From contig NZ_JAUYUD010000007.1 of the NCBI RefSeq assembly GCF_030692605.1, positions 1 to 44,515 on the forward strand: DNA of 44,515 bases, written 5' to 3'. A model generated the notes under the pieces. The model worked only from the letters and a program-made list of their open reading frames with translations, did not search any database and was not told where the DNA came from. Made by a program: the position numbers and the translations under genes. Of the stretch, positions 32,386-40,980 are shown piece by piece. This DNA comes from Lutibacter sp. GTDB lineage: Bacteria > Bacteroidota > Bacteroidia > Flavobacteriales > Flavobacteriaceae. How positions within the stretch are numbered: the first letter of the stretch is position 1; every line of letters begins with the position of its first letter.

Positions 32386-35300
32386 ATGAGAAAATTTACT
32401 TTTTGGCTTACTGCAATTGTTCTTCTATTTGGAATGAACATAACGTTTGCTCAAACAAAAGTAATTTCTGGTAAAGTTAGCGATGCAAGTGGTGCATTAC
32501 CAGGAGTGAGCGTGGTTGTTAAAGGAACCACAAAAGGAACACAATCAGATTTTGATGGTAATTATTCATTATCTGCTAACGTTGGAGATGTATTAGTTTT
32601 CAGTTTTGTCGGTATGAAATCTGTTGACAGATCTGTGGGTACAGCCAACACAATTAATGTTTCAATGCAAGAAGATTCTCAAGCATTGGAAGAGGTTGTT
32701 GTAGTAGGTTACGGAACGCAAAAAAGACGCGAAGTAACTGGTGCTATTTCAACTGTGAGTGGTGAAAAATTAAGCGCTACACGTGTACAAAGTTTTGATC
32801 AAGCATTATCTGGTGCCGCATCAGGTGTAAATGTCTCATCTCCTAATGGGGTTTTGGGTAATCAAGCTGTTATTCGTGTAAGAGGGGTAAGTTCAATCTC
32901 TTTAAGTTCTTATCCATTAATTGTAATTGATGGTGTTCCAACTTGGAATGGTGATAACTTAAACCAGAGTAATGCTGCAAATAATCCTTTATCGAGTATT
33001 AATTCTTCCGATATTGAGAGTTTAGAAGTACTTAAAGATGCTGCTGCTTCTGCAATTTATGGATCTAGAGCTGCCGCTGGTGTAATTTTAATTACTACCA
33101 AAAAAGGAAAACAAGGAAAAACTTCTGTTAATTTCCAAACTTCTATGAGTGTTACTTCACCTTATAATTTAATTGGAGTTTTAAATGCAGAAAATTTTAC
33201 CATGATTAAGAATGAAGGGTTAACTAATTTTGGAACACCTCCAAATGGAACAACAGTTGGTTTTTATACAATGACAGATGCTGAGGGTAATTTAGTTGAT
33301 ACTAATTGGTATGATTATGCTTATAGAGATGGTTTTGCAAACGAACAATCTCTTAATATTTCTGGCGCAACTGAATCAACAAAATATTACTTATCATTAA
33401 GCCATTTAGACCAAGAAGGAATGTTTATTAATAATGATTTTAAAAGAATTAATAGTAGATTTTCTATGGACCACAAACTAAATAGTTGGTTAAGTTTAGG
33501 TGCTGTATTTAGTTATACAAACTCAATTACTGATGGATTGTCTACCGGATCTGCTAATGGAAGTTCATTTGCTTCTGCTGGAGCTGCTCGTTTAGCTTTT
33601 GCACAAGCACCTAACGTGGGTCCTTTTAATGCTGATGGAACTTATAACTTACTTGCTGGTACAATTGGAAAAGGTAATAATAAATCTAATTTACAATGGG
33701 CAAATGCTAAATATCTTTTAGATAAGAATACTTTTTCAGCACAAAATGACCATGTAATGTCTAATTTTTATGCTAATTTTCAATTAGCAAAAGGATTAAA
33801 TTTTAAAACACTTTATGGAATTGATAATCTAGTAACTGAAAATAAGGATTGGTTAGATGCATTGCACGGTGATGGTTTATCAGCGCTTGGTTCTGCAACA
33901 AATACCATGAATAGATATACCAGATCTTCAATTCAAAATGTTTTAAATTATAATACAACTTTATTTGAAAAACACAATTTAAGTGCTTTAGTTGGAAATG
34001 AAGGACAATATTCTGAAATTAATTCTTGGGGAGCTTCTAGAAGAGGTGTTTCTGATCCATTTTTTAATGAATACCAAGGTGGTTTTAGCACCATTGTTGT
34101 GGCAGGAAATTTATTAGTTGAAAATTATTTGGAATCTTATTTTGGACGTATCAATTACGATTTCAATAATAAATATTATCTTTCTGTTAATGCGCGTCGT
34201 GATGGATATTCTGCTTTTGCTGAAGGTAATAAATGGGGTAATTTTTATGGTGCATCTTTAGGATGGGTACTATCGGAAGAAAATTTCTTTAAAGACTCTA
34301 GTTTTGGTAAAAATTTCAATCTAATGAAATTTAGAGGAAGTTATGGTTCTGTTGGTAACAATCAGGGTATTTCAAGTTATGCTGCAAGTAGCTTTTTTGA
34401 TGCTGGCTTAAATGGCACTAATGGTACGCTGTTTTATTCACAAGCTGGTAATAAAAATCTAACTTGGGAGACTAGTAAAAAAATGGATTTTGGTCTGGAT
34501 TTTGGTCTTTTAAATAATAGATTTACAGGAGAGTTTGGGTATTATAAAAGTGATGTTGATGGTTTAATTTTAAGTGTAAGACAAGCTGCTTCAACTGGAA
34601 TTCCTAATGGAAATGCAATCCTTGCCAACGTTGGAAGTATGTATAACAAAGGAATTGAAGCTACTTTAAATGCTAAAATATTAACAGAAGGTAATTTTAA
34701 ATGGAATACCAGTTTTAACTTTACAACTCAAAAAAATAAAGTAACAGCATTAGACGAAACAGGAGCAGATATTTTAATAGCTTCTTCAAATTTAGAATCT
34801 GCTAATATTGTTAGAGTTAATGAGTCTGTTGGTAGTTTTTATGTGGTAAAAACTGATGGTGTAAATCCTGCTAATGGAAGAAGAATATTCTTGTATAAAG
34901 ATGGTACAGCTGTACAATACGATCATTCTGCTGCAGTTGCAAATAGATGGACTAAAGTGAGTGATGGAACAGTTACTCGAGCTCCTAGTCAGTCAGCAGA
35001 TGGTGTTATTATGGGGCCTTCTATACCTAAATACTTTGGGGGCTTTACCAATTCATTTAAATATAAAGGATTTGATTTAGATGTCAATGTTTATTTTTCT
35101 GGAGGAAATTATGTATACAACGGAACTAAAGCTGGTTTACGTGATATGAGAGTTTGGAATAACGCAAATGAAGTTTTAACTCGTTGGCAAAAGGCAGGAG
35201 ACGTAACAGATATTCCAAGAATAGTTTTTGGTGATAATGTTTCAAACGGATCTTCTATGCCATCTTCTCAAAATGTTGAAAAAGGTGATTTTGTAAAAAT

Positions 35301-35529
35301 AAGAAACATTGCACTTGGCTATAGTTTATCTGAGGATTTAGTTACAAAATTGGGTCTTTCTAGTTTCAGATTTAATTTGAGCGTACAAAATGCCTATACA
35401 TTTACTAATTATTCTGGTTTTGATCCAGAAATTTCATCCAATGGAAATTCAGGTACATCTGCTGGTGTTGATAGAAATTCTGCACCATTAGCAAGAACGG
35501 TTTCATTTGGATTAAATCTAAGTTTGTAA
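32386..35529 (+). CDS. SusC/RagA-family TonB-dependent outer-membrane transporter
   Basis: A 1047-residue outer-membrane receptor. A signal peptide ends near FAQ, a carboxypeptidase-regulatory-like domain spans about residues 24-100 (KVSDASGALPGVSVVVKG, then DFDGNYSL), then come the TonB box/plug region (EEVVVVGYGTQKRREVTGAI) and SusC hallmarks (GVPTWNGD, ASAIYGSRAAAGVILITTKKG), and a long beta-barrel ending in ARTVSFGLNLSL. It takes up a bound nutrient, sugar oligomer or peptide with its SusD partner, using TonB energy. The SusD gene follows 17 bases later. No enzyme or regulator gene is near, so the substrate is unknown. Confidence 0.94.
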   Translation: MRKFTFWLTAIVLLFGMNITFAQTKVISGKVSDASGALPGVSVVVKGTTKGTQSDFDGNYSLSANVGDVLVFSFVGMKSVDRSVGTANTINVSMQEDSQALEEVVVVGYGTQKRREVTGAISTVSGEKLSATRVQSFDQALSGAASGVNVSSPNGVLGNQAVIRVRGVSSISLSSYPLIVIDGVPTWNGDNLNQSNAANNPLSSINSSDIESLEVLKDAAASAIYGSRAAAGVILITTKKGKQGKTSVNFQTSMSVTSPYNLIGVLNAENFTMIKNEGLTNFGTPPNGTTVGFYTMTDAEGNLVDTNWYDYAYRDGFANEQSLNISGATESTKYYLSLSHLDQEGMFINNDFKRINSRFSMDHKLNSWLSLGAVFSYTNSITDGLSTGSANGSSFASAGAARLAFAQAPNVGPFNADGTYNLLAGTIGKGNNKSNLQWANAKYLLDKNTFSAQNDHVMSNFYANFQLAKGLNFKTLYGIDNLVTENKDWLDALHGDGLSALGSATNTMNRYTRSSIQNVLNYNTTLFEKHNLSALVGNEGQYSEINSWGASRRGVSDPFFNEYQGGFSTIVVAGNLLVENYLESYFGRINYDFNNKYYLSVNARRDGYSAFAEGNKWGNFYGASLGWVLSEENFFKDSSFGKNFNLMKFRGSYGSVGNNQGISSYAASSFFDAGLNGTNGTLFYSQAGNKNLTWETSKKMDFGLDFGLLNNRFTGEFGYYKSDVDGLILSVRQAASTGIPNGNAILANVGSMYNKGIEATLNAKILTEGNFKWNTSFNFTTQKNKVTALDETGADILIASSNLESANIVRVNESVGSFYVVKTDGVNPANGRRIFLYKDGTAVQYDHSAAVANRWTKVSDGTVTRAPSQSADGVIMGPSIPKYFGGFTNSFKYKGFDLDVNVYFSGGNYVYNGTKAGLRDMRVWNNANEVLTRWQKAGDVTDIPRIVFGDNVSNGSSMPSSQNVEKGDFVKIRNIALGYSLSEDLVTKLGLSSFRFNLSVQNAYTFTNYSGFDPEISSNGNSGTSAGVDRNSAPLARTVSFGLNLSL

Positions 35530-35546
35530 TTTAAAATATAAGAAAA

Positions 35547-37004
35547 ATGAAATTAAAAAAATTAATACTATTTACTGTACTAAGTACTATAATGGTAATT
35601 TCATCATGTAGTGATGATGATGCACTATCACCGGTAAACCAAACGAGAATTTCTGAAGCAAATGCTTTTGAAACTCCTGCTAGGGTAGATCAACAAGTCC
35701 TTGGGATGTATGCTGGAGTAAAAGCAGGAAACTTTATGGGCGGTCGTTATTATGTTTATCAAGATATCAGAGGTGAAGAATTCTTAAATGAAAAAAGTAA
35801 CCAAGTTACTAATTCAAATACTTGGTTTTTTTCTGTAGCTTCTAGTACATCTGAAGTAAACAATTTTTGGCAAAGTGGATACTTTGCAATCAATAGATGT
35901 AATGTTGTAATTAAAGGATTGGAAACATCGCCCATTGATGCCGCTTTAAAAACCCAATATTTAGCTGAAGCCAGATTTTTAAGAGCTCTCACTTATTATT
36001 CTTTAGTGACTTTATATGCTAGACCATATTGGGATGGTAATGGTTCTAAACTCGGGATTCCTCTAAGACTTAATGCAGAAACAAGTAGTGGAAATAGCGA
36101 TATAATTAGAGCAACGGTAGGGCAAGTTTATGATCAGATAATGTTAGATTTGGATTTTGCAGAGACCAATTTACCACTAACATATACTACTACTTATAAT
36201 AGAACCACAAGAGCTCATAAAAACACAGCCATTGCATTAAAAACAAGGGTGTTATTAAGTAAAAGAGATTATCCTGGTGTAGTAACTCAAGCTAACAAGA
36301 TTGTTTCCACAGCTGCACCATTTTCAGCACCTAGTGGAGGTCCAAATAGTTTAGTGGCTGCTATAACTGCTGCTTTTGCGCCAACTGCACAAACAACTGA
36401 AAATGTATTTTCTTTTGCGTTTTCTGCTTCAGATGCACCTGGAACTCAAAACTGGTTAGGTTATTATTGGTCAACTTTAAATGGTAATAATGGTGAGTAT
36501 TCTTTATTACCAACTAGTATTATAGCTAATACCGGTTGGAAATCAACAGATTCTAGAAGAGCATTTCTAGGAGTGGTTGGTGGTAAAACATACTTACAAA
36601 CTAAATGGCAAGGAGGTTCATCAGCTGTTGAGTATATGCAAGTTATTCGTTATGCTGAGGTTCTTTTAAATCTTTCTGAAGCTACTGTAAGAAGTAGTAA
36701 TACAATTGACACAAGAGCAGTTGCCCTTTTAAATGCTGTTCGTCAACGATCTGATGCTTCAACTTCTTTTACAGTGGCATCTTTTGCAAGTGTTCAATCT
36801 TTATTAGATCAAATAGCTATAGAAAGACGAATTGAATTTCTTGGTGAAGGCTTTAGATCTTTAGATGTTATGCGACTTGGTCAAGATTTTGCAGCTAAAG
36901 GAGGAGTTCCTTCAGTTTCGGTTAATGCTAATGAATATATATGGCCAATTCCACAAAATGAATTGTTATATAATAAATTAGCAACACAAAATCCTGGTTA
37001 TTAA
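35547..37004 (+). CDS. RagB/SusD-family nutrient-binding outer-membrane lipoprotein
   Basis: A 485-residue lipoprotein: hydrophobic signal, then VISSC with the lipid cysteine followed by SDDD, an acidic stretch of the kind that directs Bacteroidota lipoproteins to the cell surface. SusD features follow: a TPR-like helical N-terminal part (YLAEARFLRALTYYSLV) and a C-terminal half with YMQVIRYAEVLLNLSEA and RRIEFLGEGFRSLDVMRLG, ending in WPIPQNELLYN. It forms a lid over its SusC partner and catches the ligand. It is co-transcribed with SusC and ends before a terminator at 37027. Confidence 0.94.
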   Translation: MKLKKLILFTVLSTIMVISSCSDDDALSPVNQTRISEANAFETPARVDQQVLGMYAGVKAGNFMGGRYYVYQDIRGEEFLNEKSNQVTNSNTWFFSVASSTSEVNNFWQSGYFAINRCNVVIKGLETSPIDAALKTQYLAEARFLRALTYYSLVTLYARPYWDGNGSKLGIPLRLNAETSSGNSDIIRATVGQVYDQIMLDLDFAETNLPLTYTTTYNRTTRAHKNTAIALKTRVLLSKRDYPGVVTQANKIVSTAAPFSAPSGGPNSLVAAITAAFAPTAQTTENVFSFAFSASDAPGTQNWLGYYWSTLNGNNGEYSLLPTSIIANTGWKSTDSRRAFLGVVGGKTYLQTKWQGGSSAVEYMQVIRYAEVLLNLSEATVRSSNTIDTRAVALLNAVRQRSDASTSFTVASFASVQSLLDQIAIERRIEFLGEGFRSLDVMRLGQDFAAKGGVPSVSVNANEYIWPIPQNELLYNKLATQNPGY

Positions 37005-37026
37005 ATTTTAAATCTAATTTTAAAAG

Positions 37027-37057
37027 AAGCCGTCTCACAACTGAGACGGTTTTTTTA
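37027..37057 (+). terminator. Terminator of the first SusCD operon
   Basis: A stem AAGCCGTCTCA / TGAGACGGTTT with a four-base loop, then a T-run, 22 bases after the SusD stop. The right arm coincides with the left end of the IS1182-like remnant, so the hairpin may be partly IS-derived. Confidence 0.8.
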
Positions 37058-38277
37058 TGCATTTTATTTGAGCCTTCCTTTGAATTTTATTGTATTTAAT
37101 TGTTGCTAAACTGATAGCAAAATGTTAATCTCGAACATTACAATCAATAACAAATAATATTTTTACCATATTCATTTGTTGATTTAATTCCAGAGAAACA
37201 TTCAGTTTGAGTTTCAGAACATTCAGCCCATTCTAAAATCTTTTAGCAAAGAAGGCAATTGTGAGTATTATCCAAAGATACAGTTTAAAGTGAGGTTGTA
37301 TATGGATATAGCCGATGTATATTTCTAACCTAAAATAGAGCTTGCACTACATGAAAACATCAACTTTATGTAGTTAAGCTAGTTGAGACCATTGTAAATT
37401 ATAATACCAATAACTGATTTAACAGCAGGAAACTAAAAGATAGCTTTAAGAACATCTTAAAGCGAGTAGGAAAGAAGAATTTATTACCTTAAAACAAATC
37501 TATGAAGTTGGCGCAAAAATAGAAGCACTGGCTGGACGGTACAACTTTGTTTGGATCAATAGCATCAAAACCAAATAGACACCAAAACGTTAAAACCTCA
37601 TTTATAAAATATTGATCAAACCATTGGAGAGAAAATCTTTAAATACACTAGAAAACATAACAGCAGATACAGGTTATGGAAGCGATAAAAACTATGATTA
37701 TCTTGAATAAAAACAACGCACAGCCGATATAAAATACAATACTTTTGATAGAGAACAATACAAAATATATCAAAAAAAATATAATCCCTTTACCAAAGGA
37801 AATCTTCATTACAATAAAAAGGAAGATTACTATGAGTGTCTTATGGGACAAAAAATGCACAATGTTTCAAGGTCAAGAAACGTCACAAGTAAGCTATAGA
37901 TAAACCGTATAACACTACCAAGCCAAAAACTTTTTTGGATGGCATCTTCGAGGTCTTTGTTTTAAGGGTAAAGCCATCAGAATCGTTGAATGATAACAAC
38001 TTTAAAAGACACCAACAAAGAACAAGAGAATTACTTTTTATTCAAAAAGGGACGCAAAAGCCCGAACAACTAACTGCCGATGTAGAACCGATGTTTGTGC
38101 AACTCAAACATAACAATAATTTTAAGACTATTTTTTTAAAATGGACTTTAAAAAGTAGAATTAGAGTTAGGATTAATGCTTTTGGTCACAATTTAAGAAA
38201 GAAAATTGTAGCCTAAAGGAAATTTTGTCTGGATTTTTAAAAAATAAAAAATCTCATAAATAAAAAAACCATCTCAA
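37042..38277 (+). mobile_element. Decayed IS1182-family insertion sequence with matching ends
   Basis: The left end reads GAGACGGTTTTTTTAT (from 37043) and the right end, read on the minus strand, GAGATGGTTTTTTTAT (to 38275), matching at 15 of 16 positions, as expected of terminal inverted repeats. Between them lies a broken transposase gene. The length of about 1.24 kb is shorter than usual for the family (around 1.6 kb or more), in line with the internal deletion seen in the gene. A target duplication is not clear. The exact outer ends are uncertain because both sit in terminator-like hairpins. Confidence 0.65.
37121..38216 (+). pseudogene. IS1182-family transposase pseudogene
   Basis: Translating across frames gives pieces in the right order of an IS1182 transposase: QIIFLPYSFVDLIPEKHSV (about 37151), CEYYPKIQFKV, ALHENINFM (about 37350), YEVGAKIEALAGRYNFVW (about 37500), then ITADTGYGSDKNYDYLE (about 37657), LHYNKKEDYYECLMGQKM, and finally VQLKHNNNFKTIFLKW to AHNLRK-like FGHNLRKKIVA at the end. 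There are many stops and frameshifts and the middle part, with much of the catalytic core, is missing between about 37560 and 37580. It cannot make an active enzyme. It separates the two convergent SusCD loci. Confidence 0.85.
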
Positions 38278-38302
38278 ACAGAATATTGAGACGGTTTTTT
38301 TT
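38262..38302. terminator. Bidirectional terminator between IS remnant and second SusCD operon
   Basis: Arms AAAAAAACCATCTCAA and TTGAGACGGTTTTTTT pair with one A/C mismatch and an eight-base loop, with runs of A and T on both sides. On the minus strand it is properly placed to end the SusC-SusD-lipoprotein operon. Its left arm is the right end of the IS remnant, and its stem matches the terminator at 37027. Confidence 0.75.
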
Positions 38303-38340
38303 AATAATTGAATAAATTTAATATTTTGAATTAAACTATT

Positions 38341-39270
38341 TTATTTCAAATTAGTTGGCCAAAGTTTACCATCTGTACGGGTAAGAGTTACTGTGCCTTC
38401 TTCTCCCCAAGTGTTATCCCACTGATAGGTTAATTTATTACCTGCAACAATAACAGTACCAGGTAATATTTTATAAGTATCTCCAAATTGGTCTGATCCA
38501 GATAAAGTAAGTTTACCACAAGCTTCTTTTAAAGTAATTCCTGTAGCATAACCAGATCCTGCACCATATAAGAAATTCCACCATCCAAAGTCTGCACCTG
38601 GAAGTATACTATAAGTTACTCCATCAACTCTTTTAAATTCTCCACCTGTTAAATTAAGAGTACCAGGTTCTGGTGCACCTCTGAATTTAAAATTTGTTTG
38701 CATAATATCAAATTTAGCAATTAAATCTGAAGGACATACTAAAGAAACAGTCCATGAAAATGGTGAATTATAAACACCTGATTTAACATTTGCAGATGTA
38801 TTACTAGCTGTAAACAATTGTCCGTCAGACATTTTTAATAGTAAACGCACGAGTATTGCATCACTTCCATCCATTTGAGCTGGAGTTATTGCTAAAGAAG
38901 CCATAGCTTCTGTAGCAGTAACTATTAATTTAGTTGGCTGTCCTAAAGAAAATTGAGTACCCGCAATGGTTTTTAATAGTTTCTCTGCAACAACTGTTGT
39001 TCCGTTTCCAGTGGTGTTATCTTTAAAACCTACGAATACATCAACTGATGAAATACTTGCTTTATCAGCATTGTATGTAGGAACTAAATTAGCTTCAAAT
39101 TTAGAAGATGCTAAATCATTAAAGTTAATAGTTCCAGATACTATAGTTGTAGTCAAATAAGCACCATTTGGCAATTCTGAAAATAGTGGTGTTACCTTAT
39201 CATCATCTGTACAAGCACTAAAAAAGGCCAGTACAATAAGTAAACTGAATATGTATTTTATATTTTTCAT
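38341..39270 (-). CDS. Surface-type lipoprotein at the SusE position
   Basis: A 309-residue lipoprotein: signal peptide, FFSAC with the lipid cysteine near residue 20, then TDDD, the acidic pattern linked to surface export in Bacteroidota. The N-terminal half resembles an Ig-like beta domain (about 25-175). The C-terminal half begins SLVCPSDL and contains paired strands ending WGEEGTVTLTRTDGKLWP. It holds the place of SusE/SusF-type glycan-binding lipoproteins, third gene after SusC and SusD on the minus strand with a 15-base gap, but I see no named domain. Ligand binding is inferred from position alone. Confidence 0.72.
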   Translation of the reverse strand: MKNIKYIFSLLIVLAFFSACTDDDKVTPLFSELPNGAYLTTTIVSGTINFNDLASSKFEANLVPTYNADKASISSVDVFVGFKDNTTGNGTTVVAEKLLKTIAGTQFSLGQPTKLIVTATEAMASLAITPAQMDGSDAILVRLLLKMSDGQLFTASNTSANVKSGVYNSPFSWTVSLVCPSDLIAKFDIMQTNFKFRGAPEPGTLNLTGGEFKRVDGVTYSILPGADFGWWNFLYGAGSGYATGITLKEACGKLTLSGSDQFGDTYKILPGTVIVAGNKLTYQWDNTWGEEGTVTLTRTDGKLWPTNLK

Positions 39271-39285
39271 TTTATATATTATTTA

Positions 39286-40962
39286 CTAATTAATAAATCC
39301 AGCTGGATTCGTATCCCAAAATACTTGAGTAGTATTTGTTTTTTGAGTAGAATTATTGTTTAAAACTACATAGTCATTCGGGTATAAGAATGATCTGTAA
39401 AATGGTCCTGAAATAGCTTCTCTTGTAGGTTGCATATTAGAAGGTAATCCTGTTCTTCTATAGTTGTTATAAGCTTCCATACCACATCCCCAAAGAGTAA
39501 TGTAGTATTCTTTCATTAAGATTTCTTTTTTACCTGTTGCCGAAGCAGAATCGTAAGCAGCCAATACAAAATTCATATAATTAGTTATAGCAGTTGCAGA
39601 AATAGCTACAGCAGCTGCATCTAATGGAGCAAATGCGTTTACTGTTTCAAATGAACGACGGATACCTGTATCAATATGTGTTCTTGCTAATGCAGGATTA
39701 GAAGTTAATATGTTTTCAGCTAACATAAAATAAGTATAAGATGAAAGTAAAAGTGGAGTATAACCTGCACCTTTAGCACCTACAGTACCACTAGTTTTGG
39801 TTGATTTTCCATCACCAATATCATATTTACCACCACCTGGATAAAGTCCATAAACAGTTCTTTTTGTTCCATCTGGTGGAATACCAGAGTTATCACCGTG
39901 GTCTCTACCCCAATAACCCATTGCAGTAGTATAAGGTTTTCCAGGATAATTATAGTCTAAAGTACAATAAGGTACTCCAATTGTAGGTACATAGGTACTC
40001 TTTTTTGCTGCATAATGAGATGGATATGTAAAGCCAGGACAGTCTAACGTAAATGAGTCTTCATTAGATGCATCAATATCTTGACGGTAGAAATAAAACT
40101 TAGCTCTTGGGTCTTGAAATCCTTTCTCTGCTACCAAAGTCCATAAATAATAATTAGACATATAATCGCCATTCTCAGTTTCATAGTGTTGAGTATAGAA
40201 TGGATGACGTGTATCTGGATTACTTCTATTAGCACCATATTTAAACACAAAATCCTCTGCACGCGTATCTATGATATTAGCAGTAGAAAGTGCTGTAATC
40301 GCCGCTGCTGAATTGAATGATGCATCCAATCTTACAGTGTTATACATCTTAATTTTCAACGTATTTGCCATAGCAATCCAATTATTCTTATTTCCATTAT
40401 AGAACAAGTCATTTTTAGGATTTGCTAAAGCTGTTTTACCTAAATCAACAATAGCCTCATCAATAAGTTTAAACATTGCTTGGTAAATTGCTTTACCATC
40501 ATCGGCTTTTGGATTAAAGTTCTCAGATCCTTTAATAGCTTCTGTATAAGGTACAGAACCAAACATGTCTACTAAAGTAACATACACATAAGCTTTTATA
40601 AGTTTAGCAGCAGCAGTATGAACATACAATTGTTTTTGTTGTGCTACAGGTAATAATGCTTCAATATCAGCTAAAACAGTTGCATAAGCCTGACTCCAAA
40701 CAGTATTCATGGCTGAAGATGAAAATGCGTTGTCATAGGTTGGTCCGTACATATGAGTCATCCTTGTTGTTTGACTACCAAAATCATTAGCATTAAAGAT
40801 AAAATTTTTGAATCCTAATTGTACGTTATGAAAAAGGAAGTCAGGGTCAATCAAACCAGCTGACACGCTGTTTGGATTATCCAGAATTTCTAATTCTGTG
40901 GTCTCACAAGCCGTCATAAAAACGAGGGCTGAGATTAATAATAAATTTCTAAATATTTTCAT
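39286..40962 (-). CDS. SusD/RagB-family outer-membrane lipoprotein (SusD-like group 2)
   Basis: A 558-residue lipoprotein with signal and FMTAC lipobox, mature start ETTELEILDNPN. It belongs to the second SusD-like group, with the opening NPNSVSAGLIDPDFLFHNVQ, helical segments AAAKLIKAYVYVTLVDMFG and VPYTEA, and a C-terminal region with YFMLAENILTSNPA and EAYNNYRRTGLPSNMQP. It pairs with the SusC protein encoded 18 bases upstream and captures ligand at the surface. Unlike the SusD at 35547 it has no run of acidic residues straight after the cysteine. Many aromatic/Gly-rich loops may form the binding site. Confidence 0.92.
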   Translation of the reverse strand: MKIFRNLLLISALVFMTACETTELEILDNPNSVSAGLIDPDFLFHNVQLGFKNFIFNANDFGSQTTRMTHMYGPTYDNAFSSSAMNTVWSQAYATVLADIEALLPVAQQKQLYVHTAAAKLIKAYVYVTLVDMFGSVPYTEAIKGSENFNPKADDGKAIYQAMFKLIDEAIVDLGKTALANPKNDLFYNGNKNNWIAMANTLKIKMYNTVRLDASFNSAAAITALSTANIIDTRAEDFVFKYGANRSNPDTRHPFYTQHYETENGDYMSNYYLWTLVAEKGFQDPRAKFYFYRQDIDASNEDSFTLDCPGFTYPSHYAAKKSTYVPTIGVPYCTLDYNYPGKPYTTAMGYWGRDHGDNSGIPPDGTKRTVYGLYPGGGKYDIGDGKSTKTSGTVGAKGAGYTPLLLSSYTYFMLAENILTSNPALARTHIDTGIRRSFETVNAFAPLDAAAVAISATAITNYMNFVLAAYDSASATGKKEILMKEYYITLWGCGMEAYNNYRRTGLPSNMQPTREAISGPFYRSFLYPNDYVVLNNNSTQKTNTTQVFWDTNPAGFIN

Positions 40963-40980
40963 TTTAAATTGTTTTAATTA

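Noticed and set aside
37648-37860. Leftward open frame of 70 codons in the IS remnant
   Set aside because: It is antisense to clearly IS1182-derived sequence and consists of hydrophobic low-complexity residues.
37935-38216. 93-residue frame as an independent gene
   Set aside because: Its content is the C-terminal part of the broken IS1182 transposase.
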